Assembly: GCF_025336485.1 (NCBI RefSeq)
Contig: NZ_JAODAB010000009.1
Coordinates: 62,001-126,000 of the forward strand
Length of the DNA: 64,000 nt
Source: Pseudomonas citri
GTDB taxonomy: Bacteria > Pseudomonadota > Gammaproteobacteria > Pseudomonadales > Pseudomonadaceae
Direction: 5' to 3'
In this document: one piece after another, positions 9,058 to 21,981 of the stretch
Position numbering within the stretch: position 1 is the stretch's first letter
How the letters are laid out: each line of letters starts with the position of its first letter
The notes under the pieces: generated by a model
What the model was told of the DNA's origin: nothing
The model's database searches: none
What the model saw: the letters and a program-made list of their open reading frames with translations, nothing else
Position numbers and translations under genes: made by a program

Positions 9058-10452
9058 TCACCTGGTTGTCTGTACCAGGCTTCCTGCTTTCGCGATCCGC
9101 CGACGTTGCACCAGCAGCCCGGACGCAACGACCAGCACACTGAGCAGACCGGTTGCGAGGATTTCCACGCGGTGGGCTTCCTGGAACAGCATGATGGTCA
9201 GGGCCCCGACGATGAACACGATCACCGCGTAGGTCAGGCCAGGGAACAGCCACATGCTGAAGGCGATTTTTTCACCGCGAGCCATACGCTGCTTGCGCAT
9301 ACGCAGCTGCGAAACCGCGATCACCAGGTACACCAGCAACGCGATGGCGCCCGAGCTGGCCAGCAGGAAATCGAAGACCGCCGCCGGTGCCACGTAGTTG
9401 GCGAACACCGCCAGGAACGCTGCGCCCGTCGACAGCATCACCGCCCAGTAAGGCGTACCACTGTTGTTGGTGCGCTGGGAAACGGCCGGCGCGTCACCGC
9501 GCTTGCCCAGCGAGAACATCATGCGCGAAGCCGTGTAGAGCGCCGAGTTCAGGCAGCTGGTTACCGCCACCAGGACCACGATATCGACAATCAATTTGGC
9601 ATTGGGGATACCCATGCGTTCCAGCACGGTCTGGTAGGAACCCAGGCTCGCCAGCATCGGGTCGTTCCATGGCACCAGGGCCACGACGATGAAGATGGAC
9701 ACGAGGTAGAACAAGCCGATCCGCCAGATAACCGAGTTGGTTGCCTTGGAAATCTGCTGGCCAGGGTTCTTGGACTCAGCAGCGGCGATGGTCACGATCT
9801 CAGTGCCCATGAACGAGAACATGGTGGTCAGGATTGCGCCCAACACCGCGCCCATGCCGTTGGGCAGGAAGCCTTGGGTATCGAACAGGTGCGAAACACC
9901 GCTGACCTGGCTGCTGGGCAACAAACCGAACACCGCCAGGATGCCCAGGCCGATGAAGCCAACGATCGCCACGACCTTGACCAGGGCGAACCAGAACTCG
10001 AATTCACCATAGTTCTTCACACTGAACAGGTTGGTCGCCGTCAGCAGCAAGGTGATTACCAGAGTGAAGCTCCAGATGGCGATGTTGGGAAACCAGGCAT
10101 GCAGGATCGTCGCCGCAGCGTTGGCTTCCAACGGGATCACCAGGACCCAGAACCACCAGTAAAGCCAGCCGATGGTAAAACCGGCCCAACGACCAATCGC
10201 GCGATCGGCATACGTCGAGAAAGAACCGGTATCCGGCGAAGCTACCGCCATTTCACCCAGCATCCGCATCACGAACACCACCAGCGCACCGGCGGCGGCA
10301 TAAGCCAACAGCACGGCCGGACCGGCGGCTGCGATAGCGTGGCCGGAGCCCACGAAAAGACCCGCGCCGATAACGCCGGCGATGGACAGCATCGTCACGT
10401 GACGAGGCTTGAGCCCTTGCTCCAGATTATTGGAAATTTGCGTACCGCTCAT
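9058..10452 (-). CDS. gabP: GABA permease-type amino acid transporter (APC superfamily)
   Basis: 464 aa from ATG 10452 (AAGGGTG upstream). About 12 transmembrane helices. The sequence follows E. coli GabP closely as I remember it: RHVTMLSIAGVIGAGLFVGS, DTGSFSTYADRAIGRWAGF, NLFSVKNYGEFEFW, MFSFMGTEIVTIAAAES and SCLNSALYTASRM. It should import 4-aminobutyrate or a related amino acid by proton symport. It stands alone, downstream of the gyrB terminator, away from gabDT. Substrate is inferred from similarity only. Confidence 0.85.
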   Translation of the reverse strand: MSGTQISNNLEQGLKPRHVTMLSIAGVIGAGLFVGSGHAIAAAGPAVLLAYAAAGALVVFVMRMLGEMAVASPDTGSFSTYADRAIGRWAGFTIGWLYWWFWVLVIPLEANAAATILHAWFPNIAIWSFTLVITLLLTATNLFSVKNYGEFEFWFALVKVVAIVGFIGLGILAVFGLLPSSQVSGVSHLFDTQGFLPNGMGAVLGAILTTMFSFMGTEIVTIAAAESKNPGQQISKATNSVIWRIGLFYLVSIFIVVALVPWNDPMLASLGSYQTVLERMGIPNAKLIVDIVVLVAVTSCLNSALYTASRMMFSLGKRGDAPAVSQRTNNSGTPYWAVMLSTGAAFLAVFANYVAPAAVFDFLLASSGAIALLVYLVIAVSQLRMRKQRMARGEKIAFSMWLFPGLTYAVIVFIVGALTIMLFQEAHRVEILATGLLSVLVVASGLLVQRRRIAKAGSLVQTTR

Positions 10453-10698
10453 TGAGACACCCTTGGTCTTGGATTTATACGTAACGCCTCGTACCACCGT
10501 TTTCTTGTAAATTTAAAAATACGGTGTGTTGTTTATTTAACACGCAAGTTCTGCGCCAGAAAACCTATACGCCCGCCGGCCGGGCCTCTCAGGTGACTCG
10601 CAAGGTATTGAAGGCGAAGGCTTTGTGCCAAAGTGTTACCGCGCTACCCCGAGTGTGCGATTGTGGGGCAGGGAGGGAACGTTTTTGCGGGGCGTAAA
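10453..10698 (-). promoter_or_regulatory. Non-coding stretch between gyrB and gabP
   Basis: It should contain the gabP promoter on the minus strand, but I see no convincing -35/-10 pair. An AT-rich part (about 10501-10545) includes a short inverted repeat GTGTT (10526-10530) / AACAC (10539-10543) that could be an operator. The rest shows nothing recognisable. Confidence 0.35.
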
Positions 10699-10728
10699 AA
10701 AAAGCCAACGCGTGGGCGTTGGCTTTTT
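10699..10728 (-). terminator. Rho-independent terminator of gyrB
   Basis: A 13-bp stem (10699-10711 with 10716-10728) closes a 4-nt loop. In the leftward direction the stem is followed by a run of T residues (complement of 10696-10703). It is placed about 25 bp after the gyrB stop codon. Confidence 0.85.
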
Positions 10729-10750
10729 GGGGTGTGGTGGTGCTGGAAAA

Positions 10751-14277
<3,527 letters not shown>

Positions 14278-14293
14278 CTAGGGGCCTGTGTGG

Positions 14294-15397
14294 TTACAGG
14301 CGCATCGGCATGACAACGTAAGCCGAATCGTCGTTATCGGACTCCTGCAACAGCGCACTGCTGTTGGAGTCGGACAGGATCAGACGTACTTGCTCAGTGG
14401 TCATCACGCCCAGCACGTCCAGCAGGTAGCTGACGTTGAAGCCGATTTCCAGGGAGCCACCGTTGTAATCCACACCCACTTCTTCTTCCGCTTCCTCTTG
14501 TTCCGGGTTGTTCGCCTGGATCTTCAACTGACCATTGGCCAGTTGCAGGCGAATGCCGCGGTACTTCTCGTTGGACAGGATCGCGGTGCGGCTGAACGCT
14601 TCACGCAACGCCTGACGGTCGCCCAGAACCACTTTGTCACCGCCCTTGGGCAGCACGCGCTCGTAGTCAGGGAATTTGCCGTCCACCAGTTTCGAGGTGA
14701 AAGTGAACTCGCCGGTCGTGGCACGGATGTGGTGCTGCCCCAGCACAATACTGACGTTACCGTCCGGCTCGGTCAGCAGACGGGCCAGTTCCAGAATACC
14801 TTTACGCGGCACGATCACCTGATGGCGATCCGGCTGACCGATGTCGGCCTGCATCGAGCACATGGCCAGGCGATGGCCGTCGGTGGCTACGGCGCGGATC
14901 ACCCCGGCGGACACTTCCAGGAGCATGCCGTTGAGGTAGTAACGCACGTCTTGCTGGGCCATGGCGAAGCTGGTGCGCTCGATCAGGCGACGCAGTTTGC
15001 TTTGTTCCAGGCTGCAGGTCAGCGAGCCAGGGCCTTCTTCCACAGTCGGGAAATCATTGGCCGGCAAGGTCGACAGGGTGAAACGGCTGCGACCGGCCTT
15101 GACCACGAGTTTCTGCTCATCGACCTTGATGTCGATCAGCGCATCGTTCGGCAGGCTTTTGCAGATGTCCATCAGCTTGCGCGCCGGCACAGTGATGGAA
15201 CCCGGATCGGCCGGTTCTTCAAGTTGCACACGACCAACCAGCTCGACTTCCAGGTCGGTACCGGTCAGCGACAGTTGCTGGCCTTCGACAACCAGCAGCA
15301 CGTTGGAAAGTACCGGCAAGGTCTGGCGGCGTTCGACGACGCCCGCGACCAGTTGCAGGGGTTTCAACAGGGCTTCGCGTTGAATGGTGAAATGCAT
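14294..15397 (-). CDS. dnaN: DNA polymerase III beta subunit (sliding clamp)
   Basis: 367 aa, the family's normal length. Ring-shaped processivity clamp of the replicase. The N-terminus MHFTIQREALLKPLQLVAGVVERRQTLPVL (start of domain 1) and the C-terminal peptide-binding end YVVMPMRL are typical. The ATG at 15397 is clear. It sits 29 bp after dnaA and 16 bp before recF and is probably cotranscribed with both. Confidence 0.97.
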   Translation of the reverse strand: MHFTIQREALLKPLQLVAGVVERRQTLPVLSNVLLVVEGQQLSLTGTDLEVELVGRVQLEEPADPGSITVPARKLMDICKSLPNDALIDIKVDEQKLVVKAGRSRFTLSTLPANDFPTVEEGPGSLTCSLEQSKLRRLIERTSFAMAQQDVRYYLNGMLLEVSAGVIRAVATDGHRLAMCSMQADIGQPDRHQVIVPRKGILELARLLTEPDGNVSIVLGQHHIRATTGEFTFTSKLVDGKFPDYERVLPKGGDKVVLGDRQALREAFSRTAILSNEKYRGIRLQLANGQLKIQANNPEQEEAEEEVGVDYNGGSLEIGFNVSYLLDVLGVMTTEQVRLILSDSNSSALLQESDNDDSAYVVMPMRL

Positions 15398-15426
15398 GGT
15401 CTAGTCCCTTGCCTTAATAAGCTGCA

Positions 15427-16947
15427 TCAAGTGGTCAATGTACGCAGCAGGTTCTTGTAGTCCTCGCGGATGTCCGCGTCGGATTCCTTAAGTTCGTTGA
15501 TCTTGCGGCAGGCGTGCAGCACGGTGGTGTGATCGCGCCCGCCGAACACATCGCCGATTTCCGGCAAACTGTGGTTGGTCAGTTCCTTGGACAGGGCCAT
15601 GGCCACCTGGCGCGGACGAGCCACCGAGCGCGAACGGCGCTTGGACAGCAGGTCGGAAATCTTGATCTTGTAGTATTCGGCAACAGTTCTCTGGATGTTA
15701 TCCACAGATACCAGCTTGTCCTGAAGGGCGAGCAGATCCTTCAACGACTCGCGAATCAGTTCGATGGTGATATCCCGACCCATGAAGTGCGAGTGAGCGA
15801 TCACCCGCTTGAGGGCGCCCTCGAGTTCGCGCACGTTCGAACGGATACGTTGGGCGATGAAGAACGCCGCATCGTGAGGCAGCTCGACCTTGGCCTGGTC
15901 GGCTTTCTTCATCAGGATCGCCACCCGCGTCTCCAGCTCCGGCGGCTCGACGGCAACCGTCAGGCCCCAGCCAAACCGGGACTTGAGGCGTTCTTCCAGG
16001 CCTTCGATTTCTTTCGGGTACCGGTCGCTGGTGAGGATGACCTGCTGGCCACCTTCGAGCAACGCGTTGAAGGTGTGGAAAAACTCTTCCTGGGAACGCT
16101 CCTTGCGGGCGAAGAACTGAATGTCGTCGATCAGCAAGGCGTCTACCGAACGGTAGAAACGCTTGAACTCGTTGATCGCGTTCAGCTGCAACGCCTTGAC
16201 CATATCGGCTACGAAGCGCTCCGAATGCAGGTACACGACCTTGGCATTCGGGTTCTTCTTCAATAGATGGTTGCCTACCGCGTGCATCAAGTGGGTCTTA
16301 CCCAGACCTACACCGCCATAGAGAAAGAGCGGGTTATAGCCATGCTTAGGGTTATCGGCGACCTGCCAGGCGGCCGCGCGGGCCAACTGGTTGGATTTAC
16401 CTTCGACGAAATTTTCGAAGGTAAAGGTGCGGTTCAGGTAGCTGGTGTGCTTGAGCGCGCCTTCGACCTGGACGGTACGCTGCTCGGCACGCACCGGCGC
16501 CTGTTGGGCACTGGCGCCGGCCATCGGATCGAAACTGTCCCGGGAAGGTTCTTCACTGACCTCGGCCATTTTTTGCGCATTGGCCTTGGTTGGAGCAGGT
16601 GGGACCGCAGCGGCGGCATGGTTGACCGGCGCGGCGGCAGCCTGGGCCTGGGACGCAGCGGCCGCTAGCGGTGCGTTAGGCGCGGCGCGCGGTGCGGAGC
16701 TGCGTTTGCTGCCTATTAATAAGGACAGTGCAGGCGCCATGCCATTGCCATGCTCGTCGAGCAATTCCATGACCCGGCCCAGGTACTTTTCGTTGACCCA
16801 GTCGAGGACGAAACGGTTCGGTGCATAGACGCGCAACTCGTCGCCTTCGGCTTCGACCTGTAGTGGACGGATCCAAGTGTTGAATTGTTGGGCCGGCAGC
16901 TCATCGCGCAAAAGCTCCACGCACTGCTGCCAAAGTTCCACTGACAC
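15427..16947 (-). CDS. dnaA: Chromosomal replication initiator DnaA
   Basis: 506 aa from a GTG at 16947 (AGGGG 6 nt upstream). Domain I (MSVELWQQC, residues 1-90), a long Ala/Pro-rich domain II linker (about 85-165), the AAA+ domain with Walker A GGVGLGKT (211-218) and Walker [10 protein letters not shown], and the C-terminal DnaA-box-reading domain IV with the signature [14 protein letters not shown]. It binds the TTATCCACA boxes in the adjacent oriC. A DnaA box overlapping its putative promoter, and another inside the gene (15698-15706), fit autoregulation. Confidence 0.97.
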   Translation of the reverse strand: MSVELWQQCVELLRDELPAQQFNTWIRPLQVEAEGDELRVYAPNRFVLDWVNEKYLGRVMELLDEHGNGMAPALSLLIGSKRSSAPRAAPNAPLAAAASQAQAAAAPVNHAAAAVPPAPTKANAQKMAEVSEEPSRDSFDPMAGASAQQAPVRAEQRTVQVEGALKHTSYLNRTFTFENFVEGKSNQLARAAAWQVADNPKHGYNPLFLYGGVGLGKTHLMHAVGNHLLKKNPNAKVVYLHSERFVADMVKALQLNAINEFKRFYRSVDALLIDDIQFFARKERSQEEFFHTFNALLEGGQQVILTSDRYPKEIEGLEERLKSRFGWGLTVAVEPPELETRVAILMKKADQAKVELPHDAAFFIAQRIRSNVRELEGALKRVIAHSHFMGRDITIELIRESLKDLLALQDKLVSVDNIQRTVAEYYKIKISDLLSKRRSRSVARPRQVAMALSKELTNHSLPEIGDVFGGRDHTTVLHACRKINELKESDADIREDYKNLLRTLTT

Positions 16948-17423
16948 GGATATCCCCTAAGTTGAAAGCCGGTGAGGCAAAAACAAGCGGCCATTGTAAC
17001 GACCAGACGAGCACTTATCCACACGCACCTTGACTCTCGCCCACGATTTATCAACGCCTTAAGCGCCAAAAAGGCGACAGGCGGTCGGTGGATAAGCTCT
17101 GTGGATAACCATGCCTGAGATCGTTGCACAAGTGGCGGGGTAACCCCGTGGATAACCGATCTGTGGATAAGTGCCTTTTCCACACACAGCTTATACGCGT
17201 CGCCAGCACAGGCTGATCACGGTTTTCCCCTGTAGTTGTCATTCTCTGTACATAGCGAGTTACAAGGCTTTTGACTGGTTATCCACAGATGAATGGCTGC
17301 TTAGCTTTTACAAGCTTTACAGAAAAGCTTTAAATAATTCCCTTCTCTATTTTTATATCTGGCCCAGCGTCCTCCCCCACCCGAAGGCTGCATAGCTGCT
17401 TAAAAGGAAACACTGGTTGGAAA
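16948..17423. other. oriC: Chromosomal origin of replication (oriC), dnaA-rpmH intergenic region
   Basis: Four exact DnaA boxes TTATCCACA occur at 17015-17023 (+), 17100-17108 (-), 17162-17170 (-) and 17279-17287 (+). At least three more match 8/9: 17087-17095, 17147-17155 and 17176-17184. An AT-rich stretch (about 17289-17360) beside the last box is the likely unwinding element. Gene context (dnaN-dnaA on one side, rpmH-rnpA on the other) is that of the known Pseudomonas oriC. The two transcription units diverge away from it. Confidence 0.9.
16993..17021 (-). promoter_or_regulatory. Putative dnaA promoter overlapped by a DnaA box
   Basis: On the minus strand TGGATA (17016-17021) and TACAAT (16993-16998) are separated by 17 bp and lie about 45 bp upstream of the dnaA GTG. 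The -35 falls inside the exact DnaA box 17015-17023. The -10 is good and the -35 is weak (4/6), so the assignment is an inference. Confidence 0.5.
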
Positions 17424-17452
17424 TTGACCTAGAGGCTTGCTTTCTCTAGAAT
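17424..17452 (+). promoter_or_regulatory. Sigma70-type promoter of rpmH
   Basis: TTGACC (17424-17429) and TAGAAT (17447-17452) are separated by exactly 17 bp, about 60 bp upstream of the rpmH start. It should drive the rpmH-rnpA-yidD-yidC group. Confidence 0.75.
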
Positions 17453-17512
17453 CGCCGATCTCTTAAAACGGGGGCCATTCCGGCCCGTTGTGGACGAACC
17501 AGGTAACACGAC

Positions 17513-17647
17513 ATGAAACGTACTTTCCAACCAAGCACTATCAAACGCGCTCGTACCCACGGTTTCCGTGCTCGCATGGCTACCAAGAACGGCCGTGCCG
17601 TCCTGTCGCGTCGTCGCGCCAAAGGTCGTGCGCGTCTGGCAGTTTGA
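17513..17647 (+). CDS. rpmH: 50S ribosomal protein L34
   Basis: 44 aa: [18 protein letters not shown] followed by an Arg/Lys-rich tail ending KGRARLAV. This is the conserved L34 sequence and full length. The ATG at 17513 follows AGGTAA. It is the first gene rightward of oriC and precedes rnpA by 16 bp, the near-universal rpmH-rnpA pair. Confidence 0.98.
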   Translation: MKRTFQPSTIKRARTHGFRARMATKNGRAVLSRRRAKGRARLAV

Positions 17648-17663
17648 TAATCCGGCAGTGGAG

Positions 17664-18062
17664 GTGAGTCAGGACTTCAGTCGGGAAAAGCGTCTGCTTA
17701 CACCCCGGCATTTCAAGGCAGTCTTCGACTCCCCTACCGGCAAGGTTCCGGGGAAAAATCTCCTGCTCCTTGCGCGCAGCAACGATCTCGATCACCCCCG
17801 TCTCGGGCTGGTTATCGGGAAAAAGAGCGTCAAGCTCTCCGTTCAGCGCAATCGCCTCAAACGTCTGATGCGCGAATCGTTTCGTCTGAACCAGGATTCA
17901 CTGGTCGGCTGGGACATTGTTATCGTCGCGCGCAAAGGTTTGGGTGACGTAGAGAACCCCGAATTGATTCAGCATTTCGGCAAACTCTGGAAACGCCTGG
18001 CCCGTAACAAGCCAGCACCAGCAGTCACCGAAACTGTAGGGGTAGACAGTCCAGATGCGTAA
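17664..18062 (+). CDS. rnpA: Ribonuclease P protein component
   Basis: 132 aa. Protein cofactor of RNase P, which matures tRNA 5' ends. The sequence [20 protein letters not shown] and the RNR motif region [15 protein letters not shown] are diagnostic. The start is GTG 17664 by comparison with relatives; another GTG lies 6 nt upstream, and neither has an ideal ribosome site. The reading frame overlaps yidD by 8 nt. Confidence 0.95.
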   Translation: MSQDFSREKRLLTPRHFKAVFDSPTGKVPGKNLLLLARSNDLDHPRLGLVIGKKSVKLSVQRNRLKRLMRESFRLNQDSLVGWDIVIVARKGLGDVENPELIQHFGKLWKRLARNKPAPAVTETVGVDSPDA

Positions 18063-18300
18063 ACTGGCACTCGTTCCGATCCAGTTTTATCGCTACGCCA
18101 TTAGTCCCCTGATGGCCAGTCACTGTCGTTTCTACCCCAGTTGTTCCTGCTACGCGTACGAAGCCATCGAAAAACATGGCTTTCTGCGCGGTGGCTGGCT
18201 GACCTTTCGTCGTTTAGGTCGCTGTCATCCGTGGAATCCCGGTGGTTATGACCCGGTTCCACCTATCCCTACCTCCCGTTCTTCTTCGATGGCCGAGTAA
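18055..18300 (+). CDS. yidD: Membrane protein insertion efficiency factor YidD
   Basis: 81 aa. Small membrane-associated protein that assists YidC-dependent insertion. The diagnostic block [20 protein letters not shown], then [10 protein letters not shown] and [14 protein letters not shown], is intact with its conserved cysteines. It overlaps rnpA and ends 2 nt before yidC, so it is translationally coupled to both. Confidence 0.96.
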   Translation: MRKLALVPIQFYRYAISPLMASHCRFYPSCSCYAYEAIEKHGFLRGGWLTFRRLGRCHPWNPGGYDPVPPIPTSRSSSMAE

Positions 18301-18302
18301 TC

Positions 18303-19985
18303 ATGGATATCAAACGCACGATCCTGATCGTCGCCCTGGCAATCGTGTCCTACGTCATGGTCCTTAAATGGAACCAGGACTATGGCCAGGCTGCCCTGCC
18401 GACTCAGAATGTTGCAGCCAGCAATACCGCACCGGGCCTGCCGGATACCGCCACTGGCAGCAACGCCGCCAGCAATGACGACATCCCGCGCGCGGCAAGC
18501 GACACCAGTGCGCCAGCCGAAGCCCCAGTGGCTGCAAGCAAGGATCTCATCCAGATCAAGACGGACGTGCTCGACCTGGCGATCGATCCACAAGGTGGCG
18601 ATATTGCCCAACTGACGCTGCCGCTGTATCCGCGCCGCCAGGACCACCCGGAGATCCCGTTCCAGCTGTTCGACAACGGTAATGAGCGGACGTACCTGGC
18701 CCAGAGCGGCCTGATCGGTGCCAACGGTCCGGATGCGAGCCCGGCCGGTCGCCCGCTTTACTCCGCCGAGAAGAAGACTTATCAACTGGCTGATGGCCAG
18801 GACCAACTGGTCGTGGACCTGAAGTTCAGCAAGGACGGCGTCAATTACACCAAGCGTTTCACCTTGAAACGCGGCTTGTATGACGTAACCGTTTCCTATC
18901 TGGTCGACAACCAGAGTGCTCAGCCGTGGTCCGGTGCGATGTTCGCGCAACTCAAGCGTGATGCCAGCTCCGATCCTTCCTCGAGCACCGCTACCGGTAC
19001 CGCGACTTACTTGGGCGCGGCCCTGTGGACAAGTTCTGAACCGTACAAAAAAGTGTCCATGAAGGACATGGACAAGGCGCAACTCAAGGAAACCGTCCAA
19101 GGTGGCTGGGTTGCCTGGTTGCAACACTATTTTGTAACCGCGTGGATCCCGCCGAAGGGCGAGAGCAACATCGTCCAGACGCGTAAAGACAGCAAGGGCA
19201 ACTACATCATCGGCTACACCGGCCCGGCATTGACCGCGGCACCAGGTGCCAAGGCCGAAAGCAGCGCGATTCTGTACGCAGGCCCGAAAAGCCAGGCCGT
19301 CCTGAAACAGTTGTCCCCAGGTCTGGAACTGACCGTGGACTACGGTTTCCTGTGGTTCATTGCCCAGCCGATCTTCTGGTTGCTGCAACATATCCACAGC
19401 ATCGTCGGTAACTGGGGCTGGTCGATCATCTTCCTGACCATGCTGATCAAGGGGATCTTCTTCCCTCTGTCGGCCGCCAGTTACAAATCCATGGCTCGCA
19501 TGCGCGCAGTGGCTCCGAAACTGGCCGCCCTGAAAGAGCAACATGGTGATGACCGGCAGAAAATGTCCCAGGCCATGATGGAGCTGTACAAGAAAGAGAA
19601 GATCAACCCGCTGGGTGGCTGCTTGCCGATTCTTGTACAGATGCCGGTATTCCTGTCGCTTTACTGGGTACTGCTCGAAAGCGTGGAGATGCGTCAAGCG
19701 CCGTTCATGCTGTGGATTACCGACCTGTCGATCAAGGACCCGTTCTTCATCCTGCCGATCATCATGGGCGCGACCATGTTCATCCAGCAGCAGCTGAACC
19801 CGACACCTCCGGACCCGATGCAGGCGAAGGTCATGAAAATGATGCCAATCATCTTCACCTTCTTCTTCCTGTGGTTCCCGGCGGGTCTTGTGCTGTACTG
19901 GGTTGTGAACAACGTGTTGTCCATTACCCAACAGTGGTACATCACGCGTAGGATCGAAGCGGCTACGAAAAAAGCCGAGGCGTAA
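18303..19985 (+). CDS. yidC: Membrane protein insertase YidC
   Basis: 560 aa, normal for gammaproteobacteria. It inserts and folds inner-membrane proteins, alone or with SecYEG. TM1 is at residues 5-22, followed by a large periplasmic domain (about 60-345) and the conserved five-helix core: WGWSIIFLTMLIKGIFFPL, KEKINPLGGCLPILVQMPVF, PLYWVL-like (SLYWVLLESVE) and FFLWFPAGLVLYWVVNN. The basic tail RRIEAATKKAEA can contact ribosomes. The F0 subunits encoded nearby are known YidC clients in other bacteria. Confidence 0.97.
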   Translation: MDIKRTILIVALAIVSYVMVLKWNQDYGQAALPTQNVAASNTAPGLPDTATGSNAASNDDIPRAASDTSAPAEAPVAASKDLIQIKTDVLDLAIDPQGGDIAQLTLPLYPRRQDHPEIPFQLFDNGNERTYLAQSGLIGANGPDASPAGRPLYSAEKKTYQLADGQDQLVVDLKFSKDGVNYTKRFTLKRGLYDVTVSYLVDNQSAQPWSGAMFAQLKRDASSDPSSSTATGTATYLGAALWTSSEPYKKVSMKDMDKAQLKETVQGGWVAWLQHYFVTAWIPPKGESNIVQTRKDSKGNYIIGYTGPALTAAPGAKAESSAILYAGPKSQAVLKQLSPGLELTVDYGFLWFIAQPIFWLLQHIHSIVGNWGWSIIFLTMLIKGIFFPLSAASYKSMARMRAVAPKLAALKEQHGDDRQKMSQAMMELYKKEKINPLGGCLPILVQMPVFLSLYWVLLESVEMRQAPFMLWITDLSIKDPFFILPIIMGATMFIQQQLNPTPPDPMQAKVMKMMPIIFTFFFLWFPAGLVLYWVVNNVLSITQQWYITRRIEAATKKAEA

Positions 19986-20008
19986 CTTGCCCTGTGGATA
20001 AAACCACA

Positions 20009-20035
20009 CAAAACGCCCCCTCGTGGGGCGTTTTG
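20009..20035 (+). terminator. Terminator after yidC
   Basis: An 11-bp stem (20009-20019 with 20025-20035) has a 5-nt loop and a GC-rich core CGCCCC/GGGGCG flanked by A4/T4. It lies 24 bp after the yidC stop. An exact DnaA box (19993-20001) sits between the stop and the stem. Confidence 0.8.
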
Positions 20036-20066
20036 CTATCTGCCACTTTTGTCTGGATACCGGTTT

Positions 20067-21437
20067 ATGAGCGCTCCGCGTGAAACCATCGCCGCCATTG
20101 CCACCGCCCAAGGTCGTGGCGGTGTCGGCATCGTCCGTATTTCGGGGCCTTTGGCCAGCGTGGCAGCCAAGGCCATCAGTGGCCGGGAACTCAAGCCGCG
20201 ATTTGCCCACTACGGACCGTTTTTCAATCAGGACCAGCAAGTGCTGGACGAAGGCCTGGCCTTGTATTTCCCGGGACCGAACTCGTTCACCGGTGAAGAC
20301 GTGCTGGAGCTGCAAGGGCATGGTGGCCCCATCGTGCTGGACATGCTGCTCAAGCGGTGCCTGGAACTCGGTTGCCGCCTGGCTCGACCGGGGGAGTTCA
20401 GCGAACGGGCCTTCCTCAACGACAAGCTCGACCTGGCCCAAGCGGAAGCCATCGCCGACCTCATCGAAGCCAGTTCTGCACAGGCGGCACGCAATGCGTT
20501 GCGTTCGTTGCAGGGGGCATTTTCCACACGTGTGCATAACCTCACCGAGCAATTGATCGGCCTGCGCATTTACGTCGAGGCCGCCATTGATTTCCCTGAA
20601 GAGGAAATCGACTTCCTCGCCGATGGCCACGTGCTGGGGCTGCTCGACAAGGTGCGGGATGAGTTATCCACTGTCATCCGCGAGGCCGGGCAGGGCGCGT
20701 TGCTACGCGACGGCATGACGGTCGTGATCGCCGGACGGCCAAATGCCGGTAAATCCAGCCTGCTGAATGCGCTCGCTGGGCGCGAGGCTGCCATTGTCAC
20801 GGAGATTGCCGGCACCACTCGGGATATCTTGCGCGAACATATCCACATCGATGGCATGCCGTTGCATGTAGTGGACACGGCCGGTTTGCGTAACACCGAC
20901 GACCATGTGGAAAAAATCGGCGTTGAGCGCGCGTTGAAGGCCATTGGCGAGGCCGATCGGGTGCTGTTGGTCGTGGACGCTACGGCGCCGGAAGCGGATG
21001 ACCCCTTCGCGTTGTGGCCAGAATTCCTGGAAATCCGTCCGGACCCGGCAAAGGTCACGCTGATTCGCAACAAGGCCGACCTGACCGGGGAGGCGATTGT
21101 CCTGGAAGTCAGTGATGACGGCCATGTGACGATCAGCCTAAGTGCGAAATCGGCCGGTGAAGGCCTGGAATTGCTGCGCGAGCACCTCAAGGCCTGCATG
21201 GGCTATGAGCAGACCTCGGAAAGCAGCTTCAGCGCCCGTCGGCGGCATCTCGAGGCCTTGCGCCATGCCAGCGCTGCCCTGGAGCATGGCCGCGCACAGC
21301 TGACCTTGGCAGGGGCGGGTGAGTTATTGGCCGAAGACCTGCGCCAGGCGCAACAGTCCCTTGGCGAAATCACCGGCGCCTTCAGCTCCGATGACCTGCT
21401 GGGGCGGATCTTTTCCAGCTTCTGCATCGGTAAATAG
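20067..21437 (+). CDS. mnmE: tRNA modification GTPase MnmE
   Basis: 456 aa. With MnmG it makes the cmnm5 modification at wobble U34. The N-terminal folate-binding domain ([20 protein letters not shown]) is followed by a helical region with an inserted G domain (P-loop [30 protein letters not shown]) and the C-terminal CIGK with its catalytic Cys. ATG 20067 gives the conserved MSAPRETI start. It has its own transcript start after the yidC terminator and is separated from mnmG by the 540-bp DnaA-box region. Confidence 0.97.
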   Translation: MSAPRETIAAIATAQGRGGVGIVRISGPLASVAAKAISGRELKPRFAHYGPFFNQDQQVLDEGLALYFPGPNSFTGEDVLELQGHGGPIVLDMLLKRCLELGCRLARPGEFSERAFLNDKLDLAQAEAIADLIEASSAQAARNALRSLQGAFSTRVHNLTEQLIGLRIYVEAAIDFPEEEIDFLADGHVLGLLDKVRDELSTVIREAGQGALLRDGMTVVIAGRPNAGKSSLLNALAGREAAIVTEIAGTTRDILREHIHIDGMPLHVVDTAGLRNTDDHVEKIGVERALKAIGEADRVLLVVDATAPEADDPFALWPEFLEIRPDPAKVTLIRNKADLTGEAIVLEVSDDGHVTISLSAKSAGEGLELLREHLKACMGYEQTSESSFSARRRHLEALRHASAALEHGRAQLTLAGAGELLAEDLRQAQQSLGEITGAFSSDDLLGRIFSSFCIGK

Positions 21438-21981
21438 CCCCACCTCTCAACCGGGTTTGCCCTCGATTGCCTATCGACCCCAACGCAAATCCGGTTCTTC
21501 CCTTCTTTTTTTGCACGATTGCCCTGGATGGCGGCTTGTCTGTGGGTGCCACCGCTGTGGATTAAGCTCTGTGAATAACTACGATTGTGCTCGGTTGATA
21601 AACCCCCTCCAAAACTGAAGATAACTGCCTCTGTGGATAAGCGACTCATTCATCCACAGGCTTACGCCGGTTATCCAAGCCCCTCATTGCCACATGACCA
21701 CAGGGTTTCAAATCTCTGTACATCATGTAAATAAAGGCATGTAGAACGTTATCCACAGATAGGTTGTAGCCTAAGAATAAACATAAAAACAAAGATTTTA
21801 TAAATTTCTTTCTTTTTAATTTTTTTGACCGCGAGTTTTCCACAGTTGGTTAAATTTTGTGCAAAGGGTTCTTTAGAAAAGGGGAAGCCCCTATACTTGC
21901 CGACCTGGCTCGAAAAACGCCCAGGCCAGACTCAATACCTATTTTCCGAATTACCTGAATTAAGCAGGCACGAGGTGCGTG
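21438..21981. other. Non-coding mnmE-mnmG region with a second DnaA-box cluster and AT-rich tract
   Basis: Two exact DnaA boxes (21632-21640 minus, 21749-21757 plus) are accompanied by four 8/9 matches: 21556-21564, 21570-21578, 21650-21658 and 21836-21844. A strongly AT-rich stretch at about 21765-21828 lies between the last two boxes. A TATACT at 21892-21897 is a likely -10 for mnmG. No open frame here looks like a gene. The layout (boxes plus an AT-rich block) is that of an origin or a DnaA-binding locus. Confidence 0.7.

Noticed and set aside
9022..10455. Long open frame opposite gabP (about 477 codons, plus strand)
   Set aside because: It is the antisense shadow of a clear 12-helix permease; its His/Gln/Arg-rich translation has no domain and no ribosome site.
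17047..17055. TTATCAACG as an additional DnaA box
   Set aside because: Two mismatches to TTATCCACA; only exact and single-mismatch sites were counted.
18246..20630. Open frame of about 794 codons antisense to yidC and mnmE
   Set aside because: Spans two unrelated genes and a terminator on the other strand; a compositional artefact.
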